From Microbacterium sp. C5A9 (GTDB lineage Bacteria; Actinomycetota; Actinomycetes; Actinomycetales; Microbacteriaceae): a DNA stretch of 64,000 bases. Each line of letters starts with the position of its first letter. The stretch's first letter is position 1. Position numbers and translations under genes: made by a program. Positions 1 to 9,865 of the stretch are shown here, piece after piece. The stretch covers positions 310,001-374,000 of the forward strand of contig NZ_JABXGD010000001.1 of the NCBI RefSeq assembly GCF_022627955.1, read 5' to 3'. The notes beneath the pieces are model-generated. The model did no database searches and was not told where the DNA came from. It saw only the letters and a list, made by a program, of their open reading frames with translations.

Positions 1-159
1 GAGTCCGAAGCCGATGAGGGCCGCCGACGACGCGATCGAGCCCGCCGTCAGGGCGACCACCGCCTCGACGAGGTTGTAGGCGATCGTGATCCCGACGAGC
101 AGTCGGATGCGGCGGTGGAGGAGGTCCCTGCGCGCCGGGGCGAGGATCGGAGACGCCAT
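1..159 (-). CDS. Cation efflux (CDF-like) transporter, N-terminal fragment
   Basis: Only the first 53 codons lie in the window; the gene runs off the left edge. The start ATG shares one base with the stop of the upstream regulator (TGATG), so the two are translationally coupled. A short basic stretch (residues 10-19) is followed by a hydrophobic helix with an Asn-Leu-Val-Glu element near residue 29 and a second helix ending Gly-Phe-Gly-Leu, the pattern of the first two membrane segments of actinobacterial cation diffusion facilitators. Its partner is a CmtR-like metal sensor, so export of a soft metal such as Cd or Pb is likely. The ion itself cannot be read from this fragment. Confidence 0.6.
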   Translation of the reverse strand, partial: MASPILAPARRDLLHRRIRLLVGITIAYNLVEAVVALTAGSIASSAALIGFGL

Positions 160-491
160 CAGCAGGTGCACCCCTCGCCGTCGCAGCACGTCGGCTCGAC
201 GATGAGCGCGACCCGCATGAGCTCGTCGAGGGCGGGGGCGAGATGCGGATCGGCGAGCTCGTATCGGGTGCGCCGCCCGTCGGGCACGGTCACGACGAGT
301 CCGCAGCCGCGGAGGCACGCGAGATGGTTGGAGAGGAGCTGTCGACTCACGCCGAGGTCGTCGGCGAGATCGGACGGGTACGCCGAGGAATCGCGGAGGG
401 CGAGCATGATCGCGGCGCGCGTCGCATCGGAGAGCGCGTGCCCGAGTCGTGCCACTGCCGCGGTGTGAGTGAGGGAGGAGGAGAGAGCCAC
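159..491 (-). CDS. ArsR/SmtB metal-sensing repressor, CmtR-like
   Basis: A 110-residue winged-helix repressor that starts at GTG. The recognition region (about residues 47-66) contains Cys59 and Cys63 in a CxxxC arrangement. The tail is Cys-rich (Cys102, 103, 108 and 110). Two cysteines in the DNA-recognition helix plus one near the C-terminus is the known Cd/Pb ligand set of CmtR, so this protein probably leaves DNA when it binds a soft metal. It is followed, with overlapping stop and start, by the exporter it presumably controls. The 149 bp upstream, shared with a divergent acetyltransferase gene, should hold its operator; I saw no clear dyad there. Confidence 0.85.
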   Translation of the reverse strand: MALSSSLTHTAAVARLGHALSDATRAAIMLALRDSSAYPSDLADDLGVSRQLLSNHLACLRGCGLVVTVPDGRRTRYELADPHLAPALDELMRVALIVEPTCCDGEGCTC

Positions 492-640
492 CGTCTCAGA
501 GTACAGATTCTGCTGAATTCAGGAAAGCGTGTTGTCACTGTCCGGGGATCGGGACGACGGGCGTCGGCGGCGCAACACGGCCGAAACCTCGCGTCGGTAG
601 CGTTGCCGGTACGCGAGGCTGAGGCAGGAGAGCACGGATC

Positions 641-1120
641 ATGGGTGTGACGATCGAACGGGTCGAGTGGGAGCATGACGATGCCGAGCGACTGCGCGCG
701 GCGCAGCGCGCCGAGCTCGACGCGCGGTACGGATGCGACGACCATGAGCCGGGTGTGGTCCCGACGGCCGATGACGTGCCGGTGTTCCTGATCGCGCGGG
801 ACGGGACCGGAGAGGCTGTCGTCTGCGGCGGACTGCGCCCGCTCGATGTCGAGGTGCTCGGTGCCGATGTGGCGGAGATCAAGCGCATGTACGCTGCCCC
901 GTCGAGTCGCGGCACCGGCGCCGCGGTCGCGGTGCTGCGCGCGCTCGAGGTCGAGGCGCAGGCGCTCGGCATCCGGCGTCTGGTGCTCGAGACCGGAACC
1001 GCCCAGCCCGACGCGGTGCGCTTCTACGCGCGAGAGGGGTATTCGCCGATCCGGCTGTACGGGCACTACGTCGGCAGCGACCTCTCGCTGTGCTTCGCGC
1101 GAGACCTCAGCGACGGCTGA
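641..1120 (+). CDS. GNAT family N-acetyltransferase
   Basis: A single GNAT fold of 159 residues. The acetyl-CoA binding segment around residues 80-100 reads as a beta strand (EIKRMYAAPSSRGTG) leading into the Arg/Gly-x-Gly loop and helix, and the C-terminal part has the usual (T)AQPDAVRFYAREGY strand-turn of small-molecule acetylases. An AGGAG box lies about nine bases before the ATG. The substrate is unknown. It ends convergently against treZ with six bases between the stop codons. Confidence 0.8.
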   Translation: MGVTIERVEWEHDDAERLRAAQRAELDARYGCDDHEPGVVPTADDVPVFLIARDGTGEAVVCGGLRPLDVEVLGADVAEIKRMYAAPSSRGTGAAVAVLRALEVEAQALGIRRLVLETGTAQPDAVRFYAREGYSPIRLYGHYVGSDLSLCFARDLSDG

Positions 1121-1131
1121 CTCGCGTCAGC
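1116..1131. terminator. Short hairpin joining two convergent stop codons
   Basis: A 6-bp perfect stem (GCTGAC, loop tcgc, GTCAGC) contains the stop codons of both convergent genes (GNAT and treZ). No T tract follows. It may act as a weak bidirectional terminator; the stem is short, so this is tentative. Confidence 0.35.
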
Positions 1132-2884
1132 GCCTCCGCTCGAGGATCACGGCCGCCTCCGGCGCGACGACGATGGTGCCTTCGCCCGCACGCGACGAGG
1201 ACGTCTCGAGCAGGACGGCATCCGACTCGTCGACGTCGAACTCGACATCGCCCGCCGTCAGGTTCACGAGCACCGACGTCTGCCCGCGATCGATGCGGAA
1301 GGCTCGAGCCCCGGGAGCCGCGTCGGGTGTCAGGACCGCGGCGTGCGTGCGCGTCTGATCGGGATCCGTGAGGTCGGGACTCCGTCTGCGGAGGGCGATG
1401 AGTCTGCGGTACAGATCGAGCAGGCCGGCGTGCTCGGGTGTCTCGGGCTCGCGCCAGTCGAGGTGCGAGCGGTCGAAGGTCTCGGGATCCTGCGGGTCGG
1501 GCACCTGGGCGGGGTCCCAGCCCATCTGCGCGAACTCTCCGATGCGGCCCTCGGCGGTGGCCCGCGCCAGCTCGGGCTCGAGGTGCGAGGTGAAGAACTG
1601 CCACGGCGTGGTCGCTCCCCACTCCTCGCCCATGAACAGCATCGGCGTGCCGGGTGCGGTGAGGGTGAGCACCGCGGCGACCTCGAGGCGCCCGCGGGAC
1701 AGGCTCGCCGTGAGACGATCGCCCGCGGCGCGGTTGCCGATCTGGTCGTGATCCTGCGCGAACGTGACCAGCCGCCAGGCGGGGACATCTGTCGGCAGGG
1801 GGGATCCGTGCGGCCGCCCCCGGAACGACGAGAACGTCCCGTCGTGGAAGAAGCCGTGCTCCGACACCTTGACGAGGGCATCGGATGCCGCGAAGTCGGC
1901 GTAGTACCCCGCGGTCTCGCCGGTGAGGGCCACATGCGCGGCATGATGCCAGTCGTCCGACCACTGCGCGGTGAGGCCGTAGCCGCCCGCGTCACGCGGC
2001 AGGATCAGGGTCGGGTCGTTGAGATCGGACTCGGCGATCAGGCTGAGCGGCCGATCGAGCTGGGCGGACAGGGCGTCGACCCGTTCGGACAGCTGGCGGA
2101 GGATATGCGGCGTCTGCTCGTCGTGCAGGGCGTGCACGGCATCCAGACGGAGGCCGTCGACGTGGAAGTCGCGCAGCCACATCAGGGCGTTCTCGATGAT
2201 GTACTCGCGCACGGCCGGCTCATCGAGGTTGACCGACTGGCCCCAGGAGGTGTGTTCGCCGTCGCGCAGGTACGGCCCGAACTCGGGCAGGTAGTTGCCG
2301 CTCGGGCCCAGGTGGTTGTAGACCACGTCCTGGATGACCGCGAGACCGCGCTGATGGGCGGCATCGACGAATCGCTGGTAGCCGGCGGGCCCGCCGTATG
2401 CCTCGTGCACCGCGTACCAGAGCACCCCGTCGTATCCCCAGTTCCAGGTGCCGCTGAACGCGTTGACGGGGAGCAGCTCGACGTGGGTGACGCCGAGGCG
2501 CACGAGGTGATCGAGTCGGCCGATCAGGGCGTCCAGAGTGCCCTCGGGCGTGAAGGTGCCGACATGCAGTTCGTAGATCACCGCTCCGGCGAGCCGGCGT
2601 CCGGTCCAGCCCTCATCGGCCCACTCGAAGCGCGAGGCGTCGAACAGGGCGGAGGGGCCGTGCACGCCTCGGGGCTGTCGTCGTGAGCGAGGATCCGGTC
2701 GCAGGTCGTCGCCGCCGTCGAGGAGGAACCCGTAGCGCTCGCCCTCCGCCATCGCGACGTCCACACTCCACCACCCGTCGTCGTGGGGTGCGGGCGCGAG
2801 GTCGTGCTCCGAGATCGGTACGCAGGCGGGGGTCAGCCGTCGCAGTCGCACGCTGTTCGCGTGCGGGGCCCACACCGAGATCAT
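1127..2884 (-). CDS. treZ: Malto-oligosyltrehalose trehalohydrolase
   Basis: TreZ hydrolyses the terminal malto-oligosyl-trehalose bond made by TreY and frees trehalose. The 585-residue length is normal. An N-terminal beta-sandwich (starting [10 protein letters not shown]) precedes a GH13 barrel. The nucleophile is Asp248 in LRLDAVHAL, the acid/base is Glu285 in LIAESDLND, and the third Asp lies in [12 protein letters not shown]. The ATG overlaps the treY stop (ATGA), which fixes the start although the open frame extends far upstream. It is the last gene of a four-gene coupled operon. Function is very likely; no odd residue was seen. Confidence 0.95.
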   Translation of the reverse strand: MISVWAPHANSVRLRRLTPACVPISEHDLAPAPHDDGWWSVDVAMAEGERYGFLLDGGDDLRPDPRSRRQPRGVHGPSALFDASRFEWADEGWTGRRLAGAVIYELHVGTFTPEGTLDALIGRLDHLVRLGVTHVELLPVNAFSGTWNWGYDGVLWYAVHEAYGGPAGYQRFVDAAHQRGLAVIQDVVYNHLGPSGNYLPEFGPYLRDGEHTSWGQSVNLDEPAVREYIIENALMWLRDFHVDGLRLDAVHALHDEQTPHILRQLSERVDALSAQLDRPLSLIAESDLNDPTLILPRDAGGYGLTAQWSDDWHHAAHVALTGETAGYYADFAASDALVKVSEHGFFHDGTFSSFRGRPHGSPLPTDVPAWRLVTFAQDHDQIGNRAAGDRLTASLSRGRLEVAAVLTLTAPGTPMLFMGEEWGATTPWQFFTSHLEPELARATAEGRIGEFAQMGWDPAQVPDPQDPETFDRSHLDWREPETPEHAGLLDLYRRLIALRRRSPDLTDPDQTRTHAAVLTPDAAPGARAFRIDRGQTSVLVNLTAGDVEFDVDESDAVLLETSSSRAGEGTIVVAPEAAVILERRR

Positions 2885-5229
2885 CGATCCTCCACCAGCA
2901 GCGCGACGGGGTACGTGTCGAGCAGATCGGCCATTCGCAGCGGGCCCCCTTCGAAGCGTCGCCCGGTGAGAGCATCCCGCACCGGAAGGTCGCGGTGCAT
3001 CAGCACGGTGTCGCCCCAGCCCCCGCGTCGGGCCAGCGCGACCGGAAGCCGCGTGGCCACGGCGATCACGCCGCCCCGATCCATCGCGATCGCATGGGCG
3101 GATGCCTCGCCGGCGACGCCGGCGGGACGATAGCCCTCGAAGAGGTCGACGTTGTCGCGTCGCAGGCGCAGCGCTCGCGAGGTGACGAGCAGCTTGGCGA
3201 GCCCGGAATCGTCGATGGGCGGCAGGACGCCGCGCTCGGCATCCTCGTCGAGCCGGCGCAGCATGTCGCGCCGCGCGGCGAAGTCGACGGGCCTGCGGTT
3301 GTCGGGGTCGACCAGGGAGTGGTCCCACAGCTCGGTGCCCTGGTAGACGTCGGGGACCCCGGGTGCCGTCAGCTGGAGGAGCTTCGCGGAGAGCGAGTTG
3401 ACCCGGCCGGGAGCGATGATCTCGCCCACGAACCGCTCGATGACGTCTCGAGCGGAGCCGTCGGCCGCCTCGGCGATGGCGATGACGCCCTTCTCGAAGT
3501 CGGCGTCCGGATGCTGCCACCCGGTCGACTCCGCGGCCTCGCGCGCGGCCTTCAGCCCGTATGCGGTCAGCCGCTCGGAGGAGATCGGCCAGGCCCCGAC
3601 CGCCGCCTGCCACAGCAGCGCGTCGAGTGGACCGTGCCCGGTCGAGGCGATGCCGCGGAGCTCGGTCAGCACCTCCGCCCAGCGATCCGGGACCTCCGCG
3701 AGCACCGACAGGCGCGCCCGGACGTCTTCGGAGCGCTTCGTGTCGTGGGTCGACAGGGCTGTCAGCGCGTGCGGCCACGAGGCGAGGCGTGCCTGCTGCG
3801 CCGCGTGGAAAGCGTCGACCGGCAGGGAGGCGATCGAGGGGTCGCCTCCGACCTCGGTCAACGTGCCCAGACGGGTGAAGCGGTAGAACGCGGTGTCCTC
3901 GACGCCCTTCGCCATCACGGCCCCGGTCACCTGGGGGAAGCGCTCGGCCACCTCGAGGCTCGTGTCGAACAGCAGCGGGGTGAGTTCGGCGATCGCCTCG
4001 GCGAGGTCGGGCCGCCGCCGTGCCGCATCGTCGATCGCCTGCTGCACGTGCTCGCGTCCGGCCGGAAGGTACGCCCGGTAGACGGGGAAGCTCGCGATGA
4101 TCTCCGTCAGCGCGTCCTCGGCATCGACCACGCCGAACGGAAGCGCTCTCACCAGTCGTCGCACCTCGGACTGCAGCAGCTCGTCGGCGACCATCCGCTT
4201 GGTCGTGAGGATGAGGTCGTGCCACGACTCCGCGGCGGGCAGCGAGGTCTCGGCGCGCAGCCGGGCGTCGAGCTCATCGAGCGCCTCGACGCCGGCGCCG
4301 TCGATCAGCACCCGGTCGACCTCGCCGAGGGCGTCGTAGCCGGTGGTGCCGTCGGTGCGCCACCACGAGGGCAGCTGCTCGCCGGGCTCCAGGATCTTCT
4401 CGACCACGGTGTACGCCGCGCCGGTCGCGTCGGCGAGATGCTCCAGGTAGGCGCCGGGATCGGCGAGGCCGTCCGGGTGGTCGACCCGGAGCCCGTCTGC
4501 GAGGCCCTCGGTGATCCAGCGGGCGATCTCGCGGTGCGACTCGTCGAACACGTCGGGAAGCTCGACCCGGATGCCGGCGAGCTCGGACACGGCGAAGAAG
4601 CGGCGGTAGTCGAGGTCCGTGTTCTGGTCCTCCCAGAAGCGGAGCTCGTAGTGCTGGGCCTCGATCAACGCGGGCAGGTCTGCGGACAGCTCGCCGGTTC
4701 CGGGTGCCAGCGGCAGGACGTGGTCGAAGTAGCTCAGGGTGCCGTCTGGCGCGTCCTCCGCCGGGGTCGTGTCGACGACGATCTCCCCGGCAGCGAGCAC
4801 CTTCTCGAGCGAGGCTCCCAGGATCGGCAGCCGGACCTTGCCGTCGGCCACCCTCCTGTCGACGTCGAAGGCCACCGCGTGCCGAGAGGCGCGGCCGAGA
4901 CGCAGCAGGTCCCACCACCAGAGGTTCGCGCGCGGGATCGCCACCCCCACGTGGTTCGGGACGATGTCGACGAGGATGCCGAGTCCCGCGGCGCGCGCGG
5001 CGGCGGCGAACCTCTCCAGCCCCTCGGGGCCTCCGCGGGCGTCGTCGACCCGTGAGTGGTCGACGACGTCGTAGCCGTGATCGGAACCCGGTACCGCGGC
5101 GAGCAGCGGCGACAGGTACGCCCACGACGACCCGAGGTCGGCGAGGTAGTCCGTGACCGCCGCGGCGTCGTCGAGAGTGAATCCGGCGCGGATCTGCAGG
5201 CGATACGTCGACAGGGGGCGCTGGGTCAT
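2881..5229 (-). CDS. treY: Malto-oligosyltrehalose synthase
   Basis: TreY rearranges the reducing-end alpha-1,4 bond of a malto-oligosaccharide to alpha,alpha-1,1, giving maltooligosyl-trehalose in the cytoplasm. At 782 residues it has the family's usual size. The N-terminus [15 protein letters not shown] is typical. The GH13 nucleophile is Asp250 in LRVDHPDGL, a Glu in [10 protein letters not shown] serves as acid/base, and [14 protein letters not shown] carries the third Asp. The start overlaps the glgX stop and the stop overlaps the treZ start, both ATGA, so the three enzymes are made in coupled fashion. Confidence 0.95.
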   Translation of the reverse strand: MTQRPLSTYRLQIRAGFTLDDAAAVTDYLADLGSSWAYLSPLLAAVPGSDHGYDVVDHSRVDDARGGPEGLERFAAAARAAGLGILVDIVPNHVGVAIPRANLWWWDLLRLGRASRHAVAFDVDRRVADGKVRLPILGASLEKVLAAGEIVVDTTPAEDAPDGTLSYFDHVLPLAPGTGELSADLPALIEAQHYELRFWEDQNTDLDYRRFFAVSELAGIRVELPDVFDESHREIARWITEGLADGLRVDHPDGLADPGAYLEHLADATGAAYTVVEKILEPGEQLPSWWRTDGTTGYDALGEVDRVLIDGAGVEALDELDARLRAETSLPAAESWHDLILTTKRMVADELLQSEVRRLVRALPFGVVDAEDALTEIIASFPVYRAYLPAGREHVQQAIDDAARRRPDLAEAIAELTPLLFDTSLEVAERFPQVTGAVMAKGVEDTAFYRFTRLGTLTEVGGDPSIASLPVDAFHAAQQARLASWPHALTALSTHDTKRSEDVRARLSVLAEVPDRWAEVLTELRGIASTGHGPLDALLWQAAVGAWPISSERLTAYGLKAAREAAESTGWQHPDADFEKGVIAIAEAADGSARDVIERFVGEIIAPGRVNSLSAKLLQLTAPGVPDVYQGTELWDHSLVDPDNRRPVDFAARRDMLRRLDEDAERGVLPPIDDSGLAKLLVTSRALRLRRDNVDLFEGYRPAGVAGEASAHAIAMDRGGVIAVATRLPVALARRGGWGDTVLMHRDLPVRDALTGRRFEGGPLRMADLLDTYPVALLVEDR

Positions 5230-7436
5230 CGCGGGAGCTCCGGGCTCGGCGCCGGCGCCGGAGTCTCGGCGCGCTCGGTCTGGATGCGCAGCGAGGCCTC
5301 GACGGAGTCGTCCGTCGGGACTTCGGTCTGGTCGACCTCGCGCAGGACAAGCAGCGAATGGGCTTCCAGGGTCACCGGTGCACCCGCGTCGAGCGGCGTG
5401 CCGCCCGCCCGATCGGAGGCGGTGTCGATCGCGACCTCCCAGGCGAGCCCGTGTCGTCCGTCCGGGAGAACCGCGTCGATCGACTCGCTCCCGCTGTGGA
5501 AGTACACGAGGAAGTTCTGATCGGACACCGGGCGGCCGCGGCGGTCCTTCTCACGGATTCCCTGCCCGTTGAGGAACATGCCGATCGCGAGGCCGAAGCC
5601 CGAATCCCAGTCCTCCGGTTCCATGCGGCGACCGTCCGGTCGCAGCCACACGACGTCGGGAACCCGCTCGCCGTCCTCCGAGCGGACCGGCCGCCCGTCG
5701 AAGAAGCGGCTTCGCCGGAACGTCGGATGCGCGCGGCGCAGTCTCGCGACGGCCGCCGTGAACTCGATCAGCGGTCGATCCGCCGCCTCCCAGTCGACCC
5801 AGGTGATCTCGTTGTCCTGGGCGTATCCGTTGTTGTTGCCGCCCTGCGTGCGGCCGAGCTCGTCGCCGTGCGCGATCATCGGCACGCCCTGCGAGAGCAG
5901 CAGCGTCGCCAGGAAGTTGCGCTGCTGACGTGCGCGGATGCGGTTGACGGCCTCGTCGTCGGACGGCCCTTCCACCCCGTTGTTGTCGGAGCGGTTGTGC
6001 GATTCGCCGTCGGCGTTGTCCTCGCCGTTCGCATCGTTGTGCTTCTCGTTGTACGACACGAGGTCGCGCAGCGTGAAGCCGTCGTGGGCGGTGACGAAGT
6101 TGATCGACGCCACGGGGCGTCGGCCGGAGTGCTCGTAGAGGTCGGCCGAGCCCGTGAGGCGCGAGGCGAACTCGCCGAGTGCCTGCGGCTCTCCGCGCCA
6201 GAAGTCGCGCACCGTGTCGCGGTACTTGCCGTTCCACTCGGTCCACTGCGGGGGGAAGTTGCCGACCTGGTACCCGCCGGGGCCCACGTCCCACGGCTCC
6301 GCGATCAGCTTCACCTGCGAGACGATCGGGTCCTGCTGCACGAGCTCGAAGAACGCCGCGAGGCGATCGACGTCGTAGAACTCGCGGGCGAGGGTCGAGG
6401 CGAGGTCGAACCGGAATCCGTCCACGTGCATCTCGGTGACCCAGTAGCGCAGCGAGTCCATGATCAGCTGCAGCGCATGCGGGTTGCCGGCGTTGAGGCT
6501 GTTGCCCGTCCCCGTGTAGTCGGTGTAGTAGCGGCGGTCCTCTTCGAGGCGGTAGTAGGCCTCGTTGTCGATGCCCCTCATCGAGAGCATCGGGCCCATG
6601 TGGTTGCCCTCCGCCGTGTGGTTGTAGACCACGTCGAGGATGACCTCGATGCCCGCGGCGTGCAGGGCGCGCACCATCGCTTTGAACTCCTGCACCTGCT
6701 GGCCGTGCTGGCCGCTGGACGAGTAGTCGTTGTGCGGGGCGAAGAACGCGAGCGTGTTGTAGCCCCAGTAGTTCGTCAGTCCCTTCTCCAGGAGAGTGGA
6801 GTCGTAGACGAACTGGTGCACGGGCATGAGCTCGATCGCGGTGACCCCGAGGTGCACGAGGTGCTCGATGACGGAGGGATGCGCGATCGCCGCGTAGGTG
6901 CCGCGCAGCTCGTCGGGCACATCGGGATGCCGCTCGGTGAGGCCCTTCACGTGCGCCTCGTAGATCACAGTCTGCGCGTACGGGGTCTTGGGCAGTCGAT
7001 CGCCCGCCCACTCGAAGAACGGGTTGATGACGACGCCCTTGACCATGGTCGAGGCGGAGTCCTCGTCGTTGCGGGAATCGGGGTCGCCGAAGTCGTAGCC
7101 GAACAGGGGCTGACCCCAGTCGATCCGTCCTGCCACGGACTTCGCGTACGGGTCGAGGAGCAGCTTGTTCGGGTTGAACCGCTGACCCTGCGCGGGGTCG
7201 TAGGGTCCGTGCACGCGGTAGCCGTAGAGCTGGCCCGGCTGCACCGACGGCAGGTAGCCGTGCCAGACGAACGCGTCGACCTCCTCGAGGAGCACGCGCT
7301 CCTCGGTGCCGTCGTCGTCGAAGAGGCACAGCTCGACCTTCTCGGCGCCCTCGCTGAACAGGGCGAAGTTCGTGCCCTGACCGTCGAAGGTCGCGCCGAG
7401 CGGGTAGGGGGAGCCGGGCCAGACGTCGTGGCTCAC
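5226..7436 (-). CDS. glgX: Glycogen debranching enzyme GlgX
   Basis: Hydrolyses alpha-1,6 branches of glycogen limit dextrins and so supplies linear malto-oligosaccharides to TreY. A CBM48 domain (about residues 10-110, beginning PGSPYPLGATFDGQGTNFA) precedes a GH13 barrel with the nucleophile Asp344 in DGFRFDLAST, the acid Glu in KLIAEPWDVGPGGY and the third Asp in VTAHDGFTLRDLVSYNEKHN. The protein (736 aa) has a longer than usual C-terminal tail rich in Glu, Thr and Pro after about residue 700. Its start overlaps the stop of a small upstream gene (ATGA). Confidence 0.95.
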   Translation of the reverse strand: MSHDVWPGSPYPLGATFDGQGTNFALFSEGAEKVELCLFDDDGTEERVLLEEVDAFVWHGYLPSVQPGQLYGYRVHGPYDPAQGQRFNPNKLLLDPYAKSVAGRIDWGQPLFGYDFGDPDSRNDEDSASTMVKGVVINPFFEWAGDRLPKTPYAQTVIYEAHVKGLTERHPDVPDELRGTYAAIAHPSVIEHLVHLGVTAIELMPVHQFVYDSTLLEKGLTNYWGYNTLAFFAPHNDYSSSGQHGQQVQEFKAMVRALHAAGIEVILDVVYNHTAEGNHMGPMLSMRGIDNEAYYRLEEDRRYYTDYTGTGNSLNAGNPHALQLIMDSLRYWVTEMHVDGFRFDLASTLAREFYDVDRLAAFFELVQQDPIVSQVKLIAEPWDVGPGGYQVGNFPPQWTEWNGKYRDTVRDFWRGEPQALGEFASRLTGSADLYEHSGRRPVASINFVTAHDGFTLRDLVSYNEKHNDANGEDNADGESHNRSDNNGVEGPSDDEAVNRIRARQQRNFLATLLLSQGVPMIAHGDELGRTQGGNNNGYAQDNEITWVDWEAADRPLIEFTAAVARLRRAHPTFRRSRFFDGRPVRSEDGERVPDVVWLRPDGRRMEPEDWDSGFGLAIGMFLNGQGIREKDRRGRPVSDQNFLVYFHSGSESIDAVLPDGRHGLAWEVAIDTASDRAGGTPLDAGAPVTLEAHSLLVLREVDQTEVPTDDSVEASLRIQTERAETPAPAPSPELPR

Positions 7437-7717
7437 TGAGCGCGCCGAGTCGCGACGGCGCGGTGCAGCACGGTCTTCACTGCCTCATGGAAGTCGTGCA
7501 CCTGAGCGACTTCGTCGGCCTGGTGGTACGGATGCCCGACGTAGCAGACGAACACCGGATGCACGTGCTCGACGTATCCCACGGGTCCTCCGTGGAGAAC
7601 CGCGTAGCGATCGAGGTCGACGCGTTCGTACAGGGGCTCGACGGGCGTGGCCGCGTTCTGGGGAGCCGTGCCGTTCGCGGGCTGGTGGTCATGCGCGGCA
7701 TGTGTCTTCGCAGTCAT
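7433..7717 (-). CDS. Small conserved-looking protein leading the glgX-treY-treZ operon
   Basis: I do not recognise a family. The 94-residue protein has a polar, Ala/Pro/His-rich N-terminal third, then a compact segment from about residue 32 (EPLYERVDLDRYAVLHGGPV) with several His and aromatic residues (YVEHVHPVF, VGHPYHQ) and a C-terminal helix. It is probably cytosolic, with no signal peptide or membrane segment. The ATG was chosen because AGGAGCC lies just upstream; a longer frame of 21 more codons lacks such a site. Its TGA overlaps the glgX ATG, so it is co-translated with the trehalose enzymes and may be a regulatory or accessory factor for them. That role is inferred from position only. 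Confidence 0.7.
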   Translation of the reverse strand: MTAKTHAAHDHQPANGTAPQNAATPVEPLYERVDLDRYAVLHGGPVGYVEHVHPVFVCYVGHPYHQADEVAQVHDFHEAVKTVLHRAVATRRAQ

Positions 7718-7844
7718 GAGGGCTCCTGATTCTGTTGATGGCTCCACGGTAAGAGCTGAGAACCGGATGCGGAATACCATTGCCTCCCCGCGTCAAAGGC
7801 GCTAGGTCGAGAACGGCGGCGTCCCCGCGCGATAGCCTCTGGCC

Positions 7845-8339
7845 ATGCCCTCGTTCGGAACCGCGCGCTCTCCCCTCGGAGAGATCGGCGTCGTCAGCGA
7901 CGGAACGGCGATCCTGCGGGTCGCGTGGCTGGCGGATCCTCCCGCGGGGACGGATGCCGGGCCGGACCCGCTGCTGACCGAAGCCCTCCGCCAGCTGACC
8001 GCATACTTCGGCGGGACGTTGCGGGATTTCGACCTGCCGGTCGACCTCGGTCGTCAATCCGACACCACCCGCACGGTGCTGACGGCGCTGCACGAGACGG
8101 TCGGGCACGGAGACACGGTGACGTACGGCGGCCTCGCACGCCGCAGTGGCACGGATGTCCCGGCGCGGGGGATCGGCGCGATCATGGGAGCGAATCCTGT
8201 TCCGATCATCGTGCCGTGTCATCGGGTCGTCGCGGGAGACGGGCTCGGCGGATACTCCGGAGGCATGCCCGGTCAGGGGCTCGCGGCCAAGCGGTGGCTG
8301 CTCGAGCACGAGGGTGCGCTGCCCGCATCCCTGTTCTGA
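7845..8339 (+). CDS. ogt: Methylated-DNA-protein cysteine S-methyltransferase
   Basis: Direct reversal repair of O6-methylguanine. The active-site motif PCHRV is present (Cys near residue 125), followed by the Gly-rich GGYSGG loop. The helix-turn-helix precedes it (VTYGGLARRSGTDVPARGIG). An N-terminal variable domain makes 164 residues, the usual size of Ogt without an Ada domain. A TAGCCT box ends six bases before the ATG, so the mRNA is probably leaderless. The leading segment FGTARSPLGEIGVVSD is typical of Ogt. Confidence 0.93.
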   Translation: MPSFGTARSPLGEIGVVSDGTAILRVAWLADPPAGTDAGPDPLLTEALRQLTAYFGGTLRDFDLPVDLGRQSDTTRTVLTALHETVGHGDTVTYGGLARRSGTDVPARGIGAIMGANPVPIIVPCHRVVAGDGLGGYSGGMPGQGLAAKRWLLEHEGALPASLF

Positions 8340-8429
8340 CCGCGGGGGAGTCGGCGCTTCGCGTGAAATCAGCTCCCGGCCACCTGCGACAATGGAAGTC
8401 CCGTGCCGATTCCGATCTGAGGAGCCACC

Positions 8430-9833
8430 GTGCAGTACATCTCGACCCGAGGCGGCATGCAGCCGCTGCCGTACTGCGAGACGCTGCTCGAGGGCCTCGC
8501 GCCCGACGGTGGACTGGCCGTTCCCGAGACGATGCCGACGGTCGACGGCGAGACTCTCGAGCGCTGGCGTGCTCTGACGTATCCGCAGCTCGCGACCGAG
8601 GTGCTGGGGCTGTTCGCGACCGACATCCCGCGGGTCGACCTCGCACGCATGACGGCTGCCGCGTACGAGCCGTTCCCGGAGGCCGTCGTGCCGCTCCGGT
8701 CGATCGGCGACGACCTCACACTCGTGGGGCTGTCGGAGGGGCCGACCCTCGCGTTCAAGGACATGGCCATGCAGTTCCTCGGTCAGGTCGTCGAGTACGC
8801 CCTGGAGCGCAAGGGGTCGGTGCTCAACATCCTCGGCGCGACGTCGGGTGACACCGGGTCGGCCGCCGAGCATGCGCTCCGCGGCAAGGACCGCATCTCG
8901 GTCTTCATGCTGTCGCCGAAGGGGCGCATGAGCGCGTTCCAGCGTGCGCAGATGTTCTCTCTCGACGACGAGAACGTGCACAACATCGTCGTCGACGGTG
9001 TGTTCGACGACTGCCAGAACCTCGTCAAGGCGCTCGCCGGAGATCTCGACTTCAAGCGCGCGCAGAACCTGGGCGCCGTCAACTCGATCAACCTCGCCCG
9101 CATCACCGCGCAGGTCGTCTACTACTTCTGGGCGTGGCTGCGTGCGACGGACGCCGGCGGCTGGACCGAGGTGTCGTTCACGGTGCCGTCGGGCAACTTC
9201 GGCAACATCCTCTCCGGCTTCTTCGCGAAGCAGATGGGGCTTCCGATCCGTCGCCTCGTGCTCGCCGCCAACGAGAACAACGTCCTCGACGAGTTCTTCC
9301 GCACCGGCGTCTACCGCCCGCGCAGCGCCGCCCAGACCCTCGCCACGTCGAGCCCGTCGATGGACATCTCGAAGGCGTCGAATCTGGAGCGCTTCATCTT
9401 CGAGCTGGTGGGCCGCGACGCCGCCCGCGTCGTGAGCGCCTGGCAGGACCTCGACACGCAGGGCCACTTCGACTTCACGGCCGATCTCGAGCGGTTCGTG
9501 GAGGAGTTCGGCATCGTGAGCGGAACCTCGACCCACGATGATCGTCTCGCGACCATCAAGGCCGTCTACGACTCGACCGGCGACATCATCGACCCGCACA
9601 CCGCAGACGGCGTCAAGGTCGCCCGCGAGTACGTCGAGCCGGGCGTGCCCATGCTCGTGCTCGAGACCGCCAAGCCGCAGAAGTTCGCCGAGACGATCCG
9701 TGAGGCGATCGGCGTCGAGCTCGAGTACTCGGACGAGGTGCGCGAGATGCTCGACGCCCCGCAGCGCACGACCGAGATGGCCGACGACGAGAGCGAGCTC
9801 CGCGCCTTCATCGAGGCGCACGCCCTGCGCTGA
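8430..9833 (+). CDS. thrC: Threonine synthase
   Basis: PLP enzyme that converts O-phosphohomoserine to threonine. At 467 residues it belongs to the longer class of threonine synthases. The N-terminus MQYISTRGGMQPLPYCETLLEG is diagnostic, and the PLP lysine lies in TLAFKDMAMQF near residue 110, followed by GATSGDTGSAAEHALRG (phosphate binding). The start is GTG, with GGAG five bases upstream. It stands alone; no homoserine genes are adjacent. Confidence 0.96.
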   Translation: MQYISTRGGMQPLPYCETLLEGLAPDGGLAVPETMPTVDGETLERWRALTYPQLATEVLGLFATDIPRVDLARMTAAAYEPFPEAVVPLRSIGDDLTLVGLSEGPTLAFKDMAMQFLGQVVEYALERKGSVLNILGATSGDTGSAAEHALRGKDRISVFMLSPKGRMSAFQRAQMFSLDDENVHNIVVDGVFDDCQNLVKALAGDLDFKRAQNLGAVNSINLARITAQVVYYFWAWLRATDAGGWTEVSFTVPSGNFGNILSGFFAKQMGLPIRRLVLAANENNVLDEFFRTGVYRPRSAAQTLATSSPSMDISKASNLERFIFELVGRDAARVVSAWQDLDTQGHFDFTADLERFVEEFGIVSGTSTHDDRLATIKAVYDSTGDIIDPHTADGVKVAREYVEPGVPMLVLETAKPQKFAETIREAIGVELEYSDEVREMLDAPQRTTEMADDESELRAFIEAHALR

Positions 9834-9838
9834 CATAC

Positions 9839-9855
9839 GGCGCGGATGACGCGCC
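9839..9855. terminator. Hairpin between convergent thrC and VOC gene
   Basis: A GC stem (GGCGCG, five-base loop, CGCGCC) sits in the 32-base gap between two convergent genes and could serve both as a terminator. There is no T tract. Confidence 0.45.
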
Positions 9856-9865
9856 GCTCAGTGTG

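Noticed and set aside
1343..2686. Plus-strand frame of about 447 codons antisense to treZ
   Set aside because: No family match, and the codon bias fits an antisense shadow of the GC3-rich treZ.
7689..9836. Long minus-strand frame of about 715 codons antisense to ogt and thrC
   Set aside because: It is a high-GC shadow of thrC; the plus-strand genes have clear family motifs and start signals.
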